From assembly GCF_028200735.1 (NCBI RefSeq), contig NZ_JAQKPV010000002.1, forward strand, positions 248,001-312,000: 64,000 nucleotides of DNA, written 5' to 3'. The notes under the pieces were generated by a model that was not told the DNA's origin, ran no database searches, and saw nothing but the letters and a program-made list of their open reading frames with translations. The position numbers and the translations under genes were made by a program. Positions 36,089-46,076 of this stretch are shown here, piece by piece. This stretch comes from Streptomyces sp. ACA25. Its GTDB lineage: Bacteria > Actinomycetota > Actinomycetes > Streptomycetales > Streptomycetaceae. Within the stretch, counting starts at the first letter, position 1, and each line of letters opens with the position of its first letter.

Positions 36089-38011
36089 TCAGGGCCGCGG
36101 CTGATCGGGCCCGGCCGACATCGCGACTTCGAACCAGACCAGCTTCCCGGTGCTGAGCCGGGTGGCGCCCCAATTGCGGGCCAGCCGCTGCACCAGGTAC
36201 AGGCCGCGACCGCCCTCGTCCGCCGGCCCCGCCTGCCGCAGCCGGGGCAGCTGCGGGACATCGTCGCCCACCTCGCAGCGCAGCACGTCGGTGCGCAGCA
36301 ACCGCAGCGTCACCGGCCGCTCCGCGTAGCGCACGGCGTTGGTGACGACCTCGCTCACCAGCAGCTCGACCGAGTCCAGCAGCTCCTCCAGGTGCCACCG
36401 CTGCAGGCTCTCCCGCACCAGCTTCCGGGCCTCCCGGACCGACTCGGCCTTCGGGTCCAGGCGGCGGAAGGACACGTTGTCCGGCGCGATGCCCACGAAA
36501 CGTGCGGCGAGCAGTGCGATGTCGTCGTCCCGGTCGCCCGGGCCCACGATGTCCAGGACCTCGTCGCACAGCGGCTCCAGCGGGGGCGCCGCATCCGGGC
36601 GGGTCAGCCGCACCGTCTCGGTCAGCTTCTCCCGCAGCTGCTCCACCCCCGTCCACACGTCGCGGGTGCGGGACTCCACCAGGCCGTCGGTGTAGAGCAC
36701 CAGCGTCGACCCCGCCGGGGCGTCCAGCTCGACGGCCTCGAAGTCGACACCGCCGACGCCGATGGGGGCGTTGGGCGGCAGCAGGACCAGATCGGTACTG
36801 CTGTCCGGATGCAGCAGCACCGGAGGCGGATGGCCGGCGTTGGCTGCGGTGATCTTGTGGGCCACCGGGTCGTACACCGCGTACAGGCAGGTGGCCATCC
36901 GGTCCTGGCCGAGCCGTTGTGCCTGCTCGTCGAGGTGGTGCAGCACCTCCTGCGGCGGCAGGTCGAGCCCGGCCAGGGTCTGCACGGTGGTGCGCAGCTG
37001 GCCCATGATCGCGGCCGAGGTTGTGGAGTGGCCCATCACGTCCCCGACCACCAGGGCCACCCGGCTGCCGGGCAGCGGGATGGCGTCGTACCAGTCACCG
37101 CCGACCCGGGCGGACTGGGCGGCGGGCAGGTAGCGGCTGGCGAGGCGGACGCCGGTGGGCTGCGGCAGGTCATCGGGGAGCATGGTGCGCTGGAGTTCGT
37201 CGGCGATGGACGCCTCTCGGCCGTACAGCACCGCCTTGTCGACCCCGAGCGCAGAGTGAGTGGCGAGCTGCGCGGCGACCTGCAGATCGTCGTGCTCGAA
37301 GGCCGCCCGGTCCGGACGGCGGAGAAACACCGTCGCCCCGATGACGCGGCGCCGTCCCCGCAGTGGGGCGAGGATCGCGCGTTGCCCCTCGGGGAGGTGG
37401 GCACTGCCGGTCAGCTCGCGCAGCGCGGAGCGCGGCACATCGGACAGCGCGAAGACCGGCCGGACTCCGCGCATCACCTCGGCGAGCGGCCCGTTGGCCC
37501 GTACCTCGAGCCGGGAGGCGGCAGCGGTGAGCAGCGGCAGGGCCGGAGCGCCGAGGCCCGCGCCGTTGACGGCGGCCAGGGCACCGCCGCCGGGCAGCGA
37601 CTCGGGGATCCGGTCGGTGCGGCGCAGCCGCAGCACCATGGGGTTGACCGGCTGCTCGTCGCCGACGGGCAGCGGGTCGCGGAGGTAGACGAGGATCGCG
37701 TCGGAGAAGGTCGGCACGGTGGCGCGGCAGAGGCCGAGGACGGTCTCGTCGAGGTCGATGCCCCGGGCGATGCGGCGGGTCGCGGCTCCCACGAAGCTCA
37801 GGCGTTCGGATTCACGCGCTTTTCCGCCGGCAGCGGGCTCTCTGACGGCCGGCGGCTCCTGGGCGGCCGGGGTTCCGGGCCGGCCGGGCCGTACGGACTC
37901 CTGGGCCTCGGTGGCGTGCTCGGGCCGGGCACGCGGGATCGCCGAGTTCTCGGCACGGGGAGGTGCGTCCGCCGTGCGAGCCGCGGGCTGCGGTGGAGTC
38001 GGGTCCGTCAC
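36089..38011 (-). CDS. GAF-SpoIIE phosphatase with C-terminal HATPase (RsbU/RsbW-like fusion)
   Basis: About 640 residues from GTG 38011 (VTDPTPPQPAART). The frame runs 33 codons further upstream. A disordered Pro/Ala/Glu-rich N-terminus (to about 65) precedes a GAF-like sensor (about 70-265). The SpoIIE phosphatase is at about 275-490, with GGDWYDAIPL, VVGDVMGH and LVLYTDGLVE. The RsbW-type ATPase (about 500-635) has SEVVTNAVRYA and GRGLYLVQRL. It has the same back half as the protein encoded at 18899-21403 but lacks the PAS domains. It probably acts in a partner-switching pathway on anti-sigma factor antagonists. Confidence 0.9.
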   Translation of the reverse strand: MTDPTPPQPAARTADAPPRAENSAIPRARPEHATEAQESVRPGRPGTPAAQEPPAVREPAAGGKARESERLSFVGAATRRIARGIDLDETVLGLCRATVPTFSDAILVYLRDPLPVGDEQPVNPMVLRLRRTDRIPESLPGGGALAAVNGAGLGAPALPLLTAAASRLEVRANGPLAEVMRGVRPVFALSDVPRSALRELTGSAHLPEGQRAILAPLRGRRRVIGATVFLRRPDRAAFEHDDLQVAAQLATHSALGVDKAVLYGREASIADELQRTMLPDDLPQPTGVRLASRYLPAAQSARVGGDWYDAIPLPGSRVALVVGDVMGHSTTSAAIMGQLRTTVQTLAGLDLPPQEVLHHLDEQAQRLGQDRMATCLYAVYDPVAHKITAANAGHPPPVLLHPDSSTDLVLLPPNAPIGVGGVDFEAVELDAPAGSTLVLYTDGLVESRTRDVWTGVEQLREKLTETVRLTRPDAAPPLEPLCDEVLDIVGPGDRDDDIALLAARFVGIAPDNVSFRRLDPKAESVREARKLVRESLQRWHLEELLDSVELLVSEVVTNAVRYAERPVTLRLLRTDVLRCEVGDDVPQLPRLRQAGPADEGGRGLYLVQRLARNWGATRLSTGKLVWFEVAMSAGPDQPRP

Positions 38012-38111
38012 GAGGGGATGTCCATCCGTCCAGGTGGGAACTGGCGTGCGGGGTAACGCTCTTGATCTGTGGTCGTGGGGGTCGATCCTACGGGCGGCGC
38101 CGGGGGGCATA

Positions 38112-38834
38112 TCAAGAGGCCTTCGGGTGCTGCGGCTGTCCGTTCATTCCCCCCGCGGGACCGGAGGGGCGGCCGGGCCGGTCCCAGTCGTGCGGCAGGT
38201 CCGGGGTGCTCCAGCGCGGATCGGGGCGCCAGATCTGCCAGTCGTCGGAAAAGGGCCGTTGCCAGGAGTGGATGAGCTCGGTGGCGGCCCGGCCGGCCTC
38301 CCGGACCCGCTCCGCCTGCTCGGCGTCCAGCAGACCCGCCTGTTGGGCCTGGGCGAACTCGTCCTCATCACGCCACTCCCAGCTCCGGTCGGGATACACC
38401 GCGATGTCGAGAAAGTGATCCTCCGAGTCGACCCCGCCCGACCAGCGGTGCAGCGGCTCCTCCAGGTTGACGTACCAGTTCTTGAAGCGCCACCCCCGGT
38501 CCCAGAAAAGCCACACCGACCATGGATCCCCCGGGCGGGCGAGCTTCAGCACACCGGGTCCCGTCCAGTACGACCGTACGGTGGTGCGCGGCTTGGTGTA
38601 GCGGGTGGGGAGAGGTTCCCGGTGCACCGGGGTGCCGTCGGCGAGTTGCGGCCGGATGCACGCCGTGCCGGGAGGAATCCAGACGGCGAGAATCTCGGGG
38701 GTGTCTCGGACGACCGTCACGGGGCGGCAGATGTGGACTTCCGCCGCCCCGTTCGCCCGGTACCGCCACAGGATGTGGTCGCCGGTCTCCCACCTCTCCG
38801 GAGTCCGGGGATCGCGCGCGGATGGTGTCGTCAT
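38112..38834 (-). CDS. DUF402 domain protein
   Basis: 240 residues, ATG at 38834. The DUF402 beta-barrel (about 20-190) is recognised from VWIPPGTACIRP, WSVWLFWDRGWRFKNWYVNLEEP and DIAVYPDRSWEWRDEDEFAQA. The last contains the acidic residues typical of the family, some members of which are nucleoside phosphatases or RNA-associated. A Gly/Pro-rich tail ends the protein. The function here is unknown. It is followed by the SpoIIE gene on the same strand, 100 bases away. Confidence 0.85.
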   Translation of the reverse strand: MTTPSARDPRTPERWETGDHILWRYRANGAAEVHICRPVTVVRDTPEILAVWIPPGTACIRPQLADGTPVHREPLPTRYTKPRTTVRSYWTGPGVLKLARPGDPWSVWLFWDRGWRFKNWYVNLEEPLHRWSGGVDSEDHFLDIAVYPDRSWEWRDEDEFAQAQQAGLLDAEQAERVREAGRAATELIHSWQRPFSDDWQIWRPDPRWSTPDLPHDWDRPGRPSGPAGGMNGQPQHPKAS

Positions 38835-38906
38835 AACCGGAGTTTAGGGGTGATCCCGCCCGGAGGGGTGACCGTTCCCAATGATGCCGTTGCTGTGGGT
38901 AGCACG

Positions 38907-38927
38907 GACCGGCCTGCCCGGCCGGTC
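38907..38927. terminator. Hairpin downstream of fumC
   Basis: GACCGGCC (38907-38914) and GGCCGGTC (38920-38927) with a five-base loop, 35 bases after the fumC stop on the minus strand. Confidence 0.5.
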
Positions 38928-38961
38928 AGCACGGGTCTCCGCCGGCACCGGACGGGGCGGG

Positions 38962-40374
38962 TCAGGGCCGGGTCATCCCGAGGACGTCCAGGGCGGTGTC
39001 CAGCTGCTCCCGGGTGAGCACGCCCCGGTCCACGTATCCTCCGGCGAGAACCGCCTCCCGGATGGTGATGCGGTCGGCGAGTGCCCGTTTGGCCACCTTG
39101 GCGGCTTCCTCGTACCCCAGGTAGCGGTTGAGCGGTGTCACCACCGAGGGCGAGGACTCCGCGTACTCGCGGCAGCGTTCGGCGTCGGCGGTGATGCCGT
39201 CCACGGTGCGGTCGGCGAGGAGCACGGCCGCGTTGCCGAGCAGCCGGACCGACTCCAGCAGGTTCTTGCCCATCACGGGGAGCATGACGTTCAGCTCGAA
39301 GCTTCCGGTGGCACCGGCCGCGGCGACCGCGGCGTCATTCCCGGTGACCTGTACCGCGACCATCAGCACGGCCTCGGGAATCACCGGATTCACCTTGCCC
39401 GGCATGATCGAGGAGCCGGGCTGGAGGTCGGGGAGCGTGATCTCGGCGAGCCCGGTGCGCGGACCGGAGGCCATCCAGCGCAGGTCGTTGCAGATCTTGG
39501 TCAGGGACACCGCGACGGTGCGCAGCTGGCCGGAGGTCTCCACCAGGGCGTCCCTGGCGCCCTGTGCCTCGAAGTGGTCACGGGCCTCGGTGAGCGGCAG
39601 TCCGGTGGTGCGAGCCACCTCGGCGATGACCGCGGGAGCGAAACCGGGCGGGGTGTTGATCCCGGTGCCCACCGCGGTGCCGCCCAGCGGCAGTTCAGCG
39701 AGCCGGGGCAGTGCGGTACGCAGCCGCTCCACTCCGTACCTCATCTGGGCGGCGTACCCGCGGAATTCCTGACCGAGCGTGACCGGGGTGGCGTCCATGA
39801 GATGGGTCCGCCCTGATTTCACCACCTCGGCGAATTCCCGCCCCTTGCGTTCCAGCGCCTCGGCAAGGTGGTCGAGGGCCGGGATCAGGTCCCGGGTGAC
39901 GGCTGCGGTGGCCGCGATGTGGATCGAGGACGGGAACACGTCGTTCGACGACTGGCTGGCGTTGACGTGGTCGTTGGGGTGCACAGCTCGCCCGAGGCGC
40001 TCGGACGCCAGCGTCGCCACGACCTCGTTCATGTTCATGTTCGACGAGGTGCCGGAGCCGGTCTGGAACACGTCGACCGGGAAGTGCGCGTCCCAGTCAC
40101 CGTCGGCCACCTCTCCGGCAGCCGCCGCGATGGCTGTGGACATCTCGGCCTCCAGGACGCCCAGCTCGGCATTGACCACGGCTGCGGCAGCCTTGATGCG
40201 CGCGAGCGCCTCGATGTGCGCGCGTTCCAGCCGCACGCCGGACACGGGGAAGTTCTGCACGGCACGCTGGGTCTGTGCCCGCCACTTGGCATGCGCGGGT
40301 ACGGCCACCTCTCCCATCGAGTCGTGCTCGATGCGGTGGTCCGCCCGGCTCTGGGGTTCTCTCCTCGCACTCAT
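38962..40374 (-). CDS. fumC: Class II fumarate hydratase
   Basis: 470 residues of the aspartase/fumarase superfamily. Three conserved regions are seen: [28 protein letters not shown] and the signature loop [12 protein letters not shown], which carries the catalytic serine. It hydrates fumarate to malate in the TCA cycle without an iron-sulfur cluster, so it stays active under oxidative stress. The ATG at 40374 opens a short extension ([19 protein letters not shown]) before the usual MGEVAVP start, and the inner ATG (40317) is possible. The next gene on this strand encodes the unrelated class I enzyme. Confidence 0.93.
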   Translation of the reverse strand: MSARREPQSRADHRIEHDSMGEVAVPAHAKWRAQTQRAVQNFPVSGVRLERAHIEALARIKAAAAVVNAELGVLEAEMSTAIAAAAGEVADGDWDAHFPVDVFQTGSGTSSNMNMNEVVATLASERLGRAVHPNDHVNASQSSNDVFPSSIHIAATAAVTRDLIPALDHLAEALERKGREFAEVVKSGRTHLMDATPVTLGQEFRGYAAQMRYGVERLRTALPRLAELPLGGTAVGTGINTPPGFAPAVIAEVARTTGLPLTEARDHFEAQGARDALVETSGQLRTVAVSLTKICNDLRWMASGPRTGLAEITLPDLQPGSSIMPGKVNPVIPEAVLMVAVQVTGNDAAVAAAGATGSFELNVMLPVMGKNLLESVRLLGNAAVLLADRTVDGITADAERCREYAESSPSVVTPLNRYLGYEEAAKVAKRALADRITIREAVLAGGYVDRGVLTREQLDTALDVLGMTRP

Positions 40375-40480
40375 ACCAGGAATCTACGTCCCGGGTCCCG
40401 GCGCGGCCGGTCCGCGCGCCGGGGGCGGGCGGATCCGACCGGTGCGCCGGGAAGCACTGCAGGCGCCTCCGCCTGGTCCG

Positions 40481-42163
40481 CTACGGGGTTCGGCGCACCG
40501 GGATGGAGGGGACGAACGTCCGGCCGGGATCCTCGGGTGCGAAGAAGTCGTTGCCCTTGTCGTCCACGACAACGAACGCCGGGAAGTCCTCGACCTCGAT
40601 CCGCCAGACCGCCTCCATGCCGAGCTCCTCGTACTCCAGCACCTCGACCTTGCGGATGCAGTCCTGGGCCAGCCGGGCGGCCGGACCGCCGATGGAGCCC
40701 AGGTAGAAGCCGCCGTGCGCGGCACAGGCGTCGGTGACCTGCTGGGAGCGGTTGCCCTTGGCGAGCATCACGAGTGACCCGCCGGCAGCCTGGAACCGGT
40801 CGACGTAGGCGTCCATCCGGCCGGCCGTGGTGGGACCGAAGGAGCCGGAGGCATAGCCCTCGGGGGTCTTGGCCGGGCCCGCGTAGTACACCGCGTGGTC
40901 TCTCAGGTAGGACGGCATCTCCTCGCCCGCGTCCAGCCGCTCCTTGATCTTCGCGTGTGCGATGTCACGGGCGACGACCAGCGGGCCGGTGAGCGAGAGC
41001 CGGGTCTTCACGGGGTGCCGCGTCAGCTCGGCCCGGATCTCGTCCATCGGGCGGTTCAGATCGATCCGCACCACGTCGTCGGCGAGGTGCTCCTCGGTGG
41101 TCTCGGGGAGGAAGCGCGCCGGGTCGGTCTCGAGCTGCTCCAGGAATACCCCCTCGGCGGTGATCTTCGCCTTGGCCTGCCGGTCGGCCGAGCAGGACAC
41201 CGCCAGGGCCACCGGGCAGGAGGCGCCGTGCCGGGGCAGCCGCACCACGCGCACGTCGTGGCAAAAGTACTTGCCCCCGAACTGGGCGCCGATGCCGATC
41301 CGCTGCGTCAGGTCGAAGACCTTCTCCTCCAGCTCCCGGTCCCGGAAGCCGTGGCCGGCCGGCGAACCCTCGGCCGGCAGTTCGTCGAGGTAGTGCGCGG
41401 AGGCGTACTTCGCGGTTTTCAGGGCGTACTCGGCGGAGGTCCCGCCGACCACCACGGCCAGGTGGTACGGCGGGCAGGCGGCGGTGCCCAGGGAGCGGAT
41501 CTTCTCCTCCAGGAACCTCATCATCGACGTCTCGTTGAGGACCGCTTTCGTCTCCTGGTAGAGGAAGGACTTGTTGGCCGAGCCGCCGCCCTTCGCCATG
41601 AACAGGAAACGGTAGGCGTCACCGTCCTCGGCGTACAGCTCGATCTGGGCCGGCAGGTTGGAACCGGTGTTCTTCTCGTCCCACATGGTCAGCGGGGCCA
41701 GCTGCGAGTACCGCAGGTTGAGCCGGGTGTACGCGTCGTGGATGCCGCGGGACAGCGCCTCGGCGTCACGCCCCTCGGTGAGCACCTGCTGGCCCCGCTT
41801 GCCCATCACGATCGCGGTGCCGGTGTCCTGGCACATCGGCAGGACACCGGCGGCCGCGATGTTGGCGTTCTTCAGCAGGTCGAGGGCGACGAACCGGTCG
41901 TTGGGCGAGGCCTCGGGGTCGTCCAGGATCCTCCGCAGCTGCGTCAGGTGCTCCGGCCGCAGGTAGTGGGAGATGTCGTGCATCGCCTCCGCGGCCAGCA
42001 GCCGCAGCGCCTCCGGCTCCACCTTCAGGAACGTCCGGCCCGCGGCCTCGAAGGTGCTCACCCCCTCCGCCGTGACCAGTCGGTAGGGGGTGTCGTCCGC
42101 GCCGACGGGCAGCAGGTCGGTGTAGGTGAATTCCGGAGGGGCGGGGCGGGGGGTGGCTGGCAT
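40481..42163 (-). CDS. Class I fumarate hydratase, [4Fe-4S] type
   Basis: About 560 residues. The alpha and beta parts of class I fumarase are fused in one chain, as in E. coli FumA. Probable cluster cysteines are Cys111 ([10 protein letters not shown]), Cys230 ([14 protein letters not shown]) and Cys324 (AVSCSADRQ), each six residues after the E. coli positions. The conserved RHGASCPV and [20 protein letters not shown] blocks are intact. The enzyme is oxygen-sensitive. I used ATG 42163 (MPATPRP); ATG 42172 and 42178 lie just upstream in frame, and one GGAGA site could serve them. It overlaps no other gene and is followed after 106 bases by fumC. Confidence 0.93.
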   Translation of the reverse strand: MPATPRPAPPEFTYTDLLPVGADDTPYRLVTAEGVSTFEAAGRTFLKVEPEALRLLAAEAMHDISHYLRPEHLTQLRRILDDPEASPNDRFVALDLLKNANIAAAGVLPMCQDTGTAIVMGKRGQQVLTEGRDAEALSRGIHDAYTRLNLRYSQLAPLTMWDEKNTGSNLPAQIELYAEDGDAYRFLFMAKGGGSANKSFLYQETKAVLNETSMMRFLEEKIRSLGTAACPPYHLAVVVGGTSAEYALKTAKYASAHYLDELPAEGSPAGHGFRDRELEEKVFDLTQRIGIGAQFGGKYFCHDVRVVRLPRHGASCPVALAVSCSADRQAKAKITAEGVFLEQLETDPARFLPETTEEHLADDVVRIDLNRPMDEIRAELTRHPVKTRLSLTGPLVVARDIAHAKIKERLDAGEEMPSYLRDHAVYYAGPAKTPEGYASGSFGPTTAGRMDAYVDRFQAAGGSLVMLAKGNRSQQVTDACAAHGGFYLGSIGGPAARLAQDCIRKVEVLEYEELGMEAVWRIEVEDFPAFVVVDDKGNDFFAPEDPGRTFVPSIPVRRTP

Positions 42164-42237
42164 CTGGGTCATCTCCATCGGCAGACCGGGAAAGCCCCAC
42201 CAGAGTAGAACCGCTCGCCCCGCGCTCCGGCGCGGGG

Positions 42238-44655
42238 TCACTCCGAACGCAGACCGTCCGCCCGCATCATGCGCCACAGGGCGGGCATGCCGAGCAGTGT
42301 GGTCAGCATGATCACCGCCCCGCCGAGGCCGGCCAGCAGCGCCACCGCGGACCAGTTGGCCGTGAACGGCTGGGAGACCATGGACAGCAGCACGGCGCCC
42401 AGGACCAGCCCGCCGGCCACCGCCATCGTCATGCCCAGGAGCACCGGTATCGCGGTCTGCCACAGCACCGACCGGACGAGGACCGCCCGCGGGGTGCCGA
42501 AGGCCACCAGCACGGACAGCAGCCGTCGACGCTCCCGCAACTGCTCGAGCAGGGCGACCAGCATGCCCGCGCCGATCAGCAGCAGCACCGCCATGGCGCC
42601 GACGTGCAGTGAGCGCTCGATCGAGGCGTACTGCCGGTCGACGGAGGTGCTCTTCAGCTGGTACACCTTCACCAAGGGGCCGAATCCGTGCACCGTGTTC
42701 CGGAGGTGCTCGACGATGTCCGGGTCCCCGGACCCGCCGCGCACCAGCACGCTCGTCCTGCCGTCGTCCGGCAGGCCGGTGCCGAGTGCACCCGGGGTGG
42801 CGTACACACCGTGCACCTCGTATCCCATCGGACTGACGAATGAGGGCACGGTGCGCGCGTCGGTGGGCACCGTCCAGGTCACACGCCCGGACGCCGGTAC
42901 TTCGGGCCCCTCTTCGCTGTCCGTCCACGCCAGGTCGAACTCCTCTCCCGCCGGGTCCAGCGGCAGGCTTTCACCGGAAGCCAGGAAGACATCGCCGTCG
43001 GCGCAGTCGTGGAGATCGGCGAGGGCCGAGAGAGCCGCGCAGTCGGCCACCGTGAGCGAAAGGTAGAAGACGGGCTCCCCCGGCAGGGCGCCCAGGCCGT
43101 GCATGGCTGTCCGCTCCCTCCACGGGAGCGTCCGCTCCACCCCCTCCACCGCGTTGAGCGCGTCCTGCAGTTCCCCGGTATCGGGACCGCCCGGGCGCTC
43201 TGTCTCCACCAGGTACTCACCACGGCCGGTGTCGTATCCGGTGCCCTGGGAGTACTCCCCGGAGGCCGGGCTGAACAGCATCTGGGCGGCGATGGCGCCC
43301 GCCACGGCCACCGTGATGCCACTGACCGCGCGGGCGGCCGGGCCACTGTCCAGCTGCAGCCGGCGGACGGCCAGCTGCCACGGCAGCGGGCCACCGCGCA
43401 GCCTCCCCACCACGGTTTCCACCAGCCAGGGAAGGACCGTCGTCACGCCCACGAGCAGGAGGACGATCCCCACGGCAGCCTGCTCGACAGCGAGGGACTC
43501 ACCGCCGACGCCGACCGCCCCGGACATCGGCAGCAGCAGGGCGAGCCCCACCGCGGCCGGCAGCAGCCGCCACCACAGTCTCCGGGTGCGCACCCCGGCG
43601 CCGCGGACCACACCGAGCGGCTCGATGGAGATGCGGCGCATCGCCTGCAGGGTGACCACGACGGCGGCTGAGGGCACCGCGCACAGGATCAGTACGGTGA
43701 TCAAAGGGTGGGGCACGGCGTCGGTGGGGAACACACTCAGGCCGAGGACCTCGACACCGGCCAGCATCCGGCGGCCCACGAAGAAGATCAGGATCCCCAG
43801 CAGCAGCCCGAGGAGGGCACCGGCCAGTGCCTCGCCGGCCGCCATCCGATGGGTCATCCGGATATCGGCGCCGACCAGACGCAGTGCGGCCAGCCGCCGG
43901 TCGCGGCGCTCACCGCCGAGACGTACCGCGGTGGCGATGAAGGCGCCGACCGGTAGCAGCAGCACCACACACGTGACCACGACGAGCAGCAGCAGGAAGG
44001 CGTCCAGGGGTCTGCTCGCGGGCGCCTCCCCGAAGCTGTCGATGCGGTGGAGCTCCCAGCTCGGCTGGACGGTGTGGAGCGTGTCGGAGCCCGCGTAATA
44101 GACGAGCTCGGTCGGTGATACCAGCCCGGCGTCGCCTATCGTGCCGGTGACCTCGTGGGGCAGCCGGGCGCGCAGCAGCGCGCCGTCGTCGGACTCCAGG
44201 ACCTCCCGCAACGCCGGCGAGACCACCATCTGACCGGGCCCCGGGATCTCCGCGACGCCCGGCGGCAGGGGCGGCCGGTCACCGTCGGGCTCGAGCTCGC
44301 GGCCCCGGACGGCGCGGTCCCGGAAGGTGGTGTCGGTCTTGGCGTACAGCATCGTCCCCGGGCCCGGCTCCATCAGCTCGCCCGACCAGCCGGAGCCACG
44401 GGCAGCTTCCCGGTCCACACGTGCCCCGAGCAGGCTGGGCACCGCGGCGGCCAGCAGCAGCACGGCCACCCCGATCCCGACCCCCACGCCGGTGAGCACC
44501 GTCCTCGTCCAGCCCTCACGGCCGCCGGCCAGGGCGAAGCGCAGGCCCAGCGCGAGGTCGGCCGCCCAGCGCCGGAAGCCGGCCGGGGGGCCCGGCGGCT
44601 CCGGTGGAGCGGGTGCCGCCGGGGCACGGCCGGGCGCGAGAGCGGGGCCGGTCAT
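42238..44655 (-). CDS. ABC transporter permease, FtsX/MacB type (MacB-LolCDE-like exporter)
   Basis: 805 residues. One transmembrane helix near residue 50-72 ([19 protein letters not shown]) is followed by a large extracytoplasmic domain. Three more helices and further helices in the middle come next, then a second extracytoplasmic domain and a C-terminal three-helix FtsX unit (about 680-795). This is the double-FtsX layout of actinobacterial permeases. It works with the ATPase encoded just upstream, with which it overlaps by four bases (ATGA at 44652-44655). Such systems extrude antibiotics, peptides or lipids, or transmit mechanical signals. Specificity is unknown. Confidence 0.9.
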   Translation of the reverse strand: MTGPALAPGRAPAAPAPPEPPGPPAGFRRWAADLALGLRFALAGGREGWTRTVLTGVGVGIGVAVLLLAAAVPSLLGARVDREAARGSGWSGELMEPGPGTMLYAKTDTTFRDRAVRGRELEPDGDRPPLPPGVAEIPGPGQMVVSPALREVLESDDGALLRARLPHEVTGTIGDAGLVSPTELVYYAGSDTLHTVQPSWELHRIDSFGEAPASRPLDAFLLLLVVVTCVVLLLPVGAFIATAVRLGGERRDRRLAALRLVGADIRMTHRMAAGEALAGALLGLLLGILIFFVGRRMLAGVEVLGLSVFPTDAVPHPLITVLILCAVPSAAVVVTLQAMRRISIEPLGVVRGAGVRTRRLWWRLLPAAVGLALLLPMSGAVGVGGESLAVEQAAVGIVLLLVGVTTVLPWLVETVVGRLRGGPLPWQLAVRRLQLDSGPAARAVSGITVAVAGAIAAQMLFSPASGEYSQGTGYDTGRGEYLVETERPGGPDTGELQDALNAVEGVERTLPWRERTAMHGLGALPGEPVFYLSLTVADCAALSALADLHDCADGDVFLASGESLPLDPAGEEFDLAWTDSEEGPEVPASGRVTWTVPTDARTVPSFVSPMGYEVHGVYATPGALGTGLPDDGRTSVLVRGGSGDPDIVEHLRNTVHGFGPLVKVYQLKSTSVDRQYASIERSLHVGAMAVLLLIGAGMLVALLEQLRERRRLLSVLVAFGTPRAVLVRSVLWQTAIPVLLGMTMAVAGGLVLGAVLLSMVSQPFTANWSAVALLAGLGGAVIMLTTLLGMPALWRMMRADGLRSE

Positions 44656-45353
44656 GCGGCACCTGCCAGGTCGCGGGCCCTGCCGTCACGGACGACGACC
44701 TCGCGGTCGGAGTACGCCGCGACCCGGGACTCGTGGGTGACCAGGACCACCGCGGTGCCGGATTCCCTGGCGGCCTCGGTGAGCAGGTGCATGACGCGCT
44801 CGCCGTTCAGGGAGTCCAGTGCGCCGGTGGGCTCGTCCGCGAAAATCACCCGAGGGCTGTTCACCAGGGCACGGGCGACAGCGACCCGCTGGCCCTGGCC
44901 GCCGGAGACCTGTCCGGGGCGGTGGTGACGGACATCGCCGACCTCCAGCCGCTCCAGCCAGCGCGCGGCACGGGCCTCGGCCTCCTTGCGGCCGGTGCCG
45001 GTCAGCCGCATCGGCAGGGCGGCGTTCTCCAGACAGGTCAGCTCGGGGACGAGCTGCCCGAACTGGAAGACGAAACCGAACGCTGAGCGCCGCAGGGCGC
45101 TGCGCCGGGCATCGGACAGCCCGGACAGCTCGCTGCCGTCGAAGTGGACGGTGCCCGCGTCCGGCGGGACGATGCCGGCCAGGCAGTGCAGCAGGGTGGA
45201 CTTGCCCGAGCCGGACGGACCCATGACGGCCACGATCTCCCCGGCGGAGATGCGGAAGTCCGCGCCGGCCAGGGCCGGCGTGGAGCCGTAGGCCTTGTGC
45301 AGGTTCTCCGCGCACAGCAGGGCGTCCGGAGGCGGGTGCGGGAAGCTGTTCAC
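44652..45353 (-). CDS. ABC transporter ATP-binding protein (MacB/LolD type)
   Basis: 233 residues from GTG 45353, which overlaps the padR stop by four bases (GTGA). Walker A is GPSGSGKST, the Q-loop region VFQFGQLVPELT, the signature VSGGQGQRVAVARALVN, Walker B VIFADEPTGALD and the H-loop LVTHESR. All motifs are intact. It energises the FtsX-type permease. The tight coupling of regulator, ATPase and permease argues for a self-regulated export or detoxification unit. Confidence 0.93.
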   Translation of the reverse strand: MNSFPHPPPDALLCAENLHKAYGSTPALAGADFRISAGEIVAVMGPSGSGKSTLLHCLAGIVPPDAGTVHFDGSELSGLSDARRSALRRSAFGFVFQFGQLVPELTCLENAALPMRLTGTGRKEAEARAARWLERLEVGDVRHHRPGQVSGGQGQRVAVARALVNSPRVIFADEPTGALDSLNGERVMHLLTEAARESGTAVVLVTHESRVAAYSDREVVVRDGRARDLAGAA

Positions 45354-45874
45354 GAGCGGACCTCCGTGGCGAGCCGGTCCAGCCGGGCCGCCGTCAGTTC
45401 GAGCCAACGCAGGTCGGCCTCGAGGTGGAACAGCGCATGGTCACAGATGAGCTGGTCGGCGAGATCGCCCCCGGTCTTGCGGCGGGTGAGCTCCCGCATG
45501 AGCCGCAGGTGCTCGGCGCGCTGGCTGTCGAGCAGCGCGTCGGCGTCCCTGCCGGTGAGCAGGGCCAGTACGACCTTGGTGTAGAGGGTGCTCTGCAGGT
45601 AGGGCTCGGGCTTCTCCGGGCGGGTGAGCCAGTTCTCGACATCGGTGATACCGGCATCGGTGATGGCGTAGCGCTTGCGCTCGGGGCCTTCCCCCGCCTC
45701 TATTCCGTCGACCTCCACCAGGCCGTTCTTCAAGAGGCGGGACATGGTCGAGTAGACCTGACCGTAGTGCAACGGCTTGTCGTGACCGAAGCGGTCATCG
45801 AAGGTCCGTTTGAGGTCATAACCGTGGCGAGGACCGGACTCCAGGAGCCCGAGCAGTGTTTGGCTGATGGACAT
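45350..45874 (-). CDS. PadR family transcriptional regulator
   Basis: 174 residues from ATG 45874 (MSISQTLLGLLESGPRHGYD). The N-terminal winged helix (about 1-80) includes the PadR hallmarks HGYDLKRTFDDRFG and YGQVYSTMSRLLKNGLVEV. The C-terminal half is the Vir-like helical dimerisation domain (YLQSTLYTKVVLALLTGRDAD). PadR proteins usually repress their own operon and respond to phenolics or antibiotics. Two dyad sites directly upstream (45883-45917) are good operator candidates. Stop overlaps the ATPase start, so it is the first gene of a three-gene operon. Confidence 0.93.
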   Translation of the reverse strand: MSISQTLLGLLESGPRHGYDLKRTFDDRFGHDKPLHYGQVYSTMSRLLKNGLVEVDGIEAGEGPERKRYAITDAGITDVENWLTRPEKPEPYLQSTLYTKVVLALLTGRDADALLDSQRAEHLRLMRELTRRKTGGDLADQLICDHALFHLEADLRWLELTAARLDRLATEVRS

Positions 45875-45882
45875 GCGAGCAC

Positions 45883-45899
45883 TATACACACCATGTATA
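45883..45899. promoter_or_regulatory. Candidate PadR operator 1
   Basis: Inverted repeat TATACA (45883-45888), spacer CACCA, TGTATA (45894-45899), 9 bases upstream of the padR ATG. AT-rich dyads with central-purine spacing are typical PadR sites. It shares the half-site TGTATA/TATACA with the second dyad about 20 bases away. Confidence 0.6.
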
Positions 45900-45903
45900 A
45901 CCG

Positions 45904-45917
45904 CCGTGTATACACGG
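45904..45917. promoter_or_regulatory. Candidate PadR operator 2
   Basis: The perfect 14-base palindrome CCGTGTATACACGG, centred about 20 bases (two helical turns) from the first dyad. Same-face placement suits binding by two dimers. It may overlap the padR promoter. The plus-strand gene at 46077 lies further away. Confidence 0.6.
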
Positions 45918-46076
45918 AGAGAGCAAACCGCTGCGAACATCCCGGGTCACCGTTCCGCCCCCGCGGCCAATACGCCCACCCCGGGCCCGGGGCAACGCTA
46001 CGCTGGGTGCCTGCGTCCGTCCCCTCAGCGCGAGGACGGAGCACTCACGCACGGGAACGGGGTCGGGGGCCGGGGC

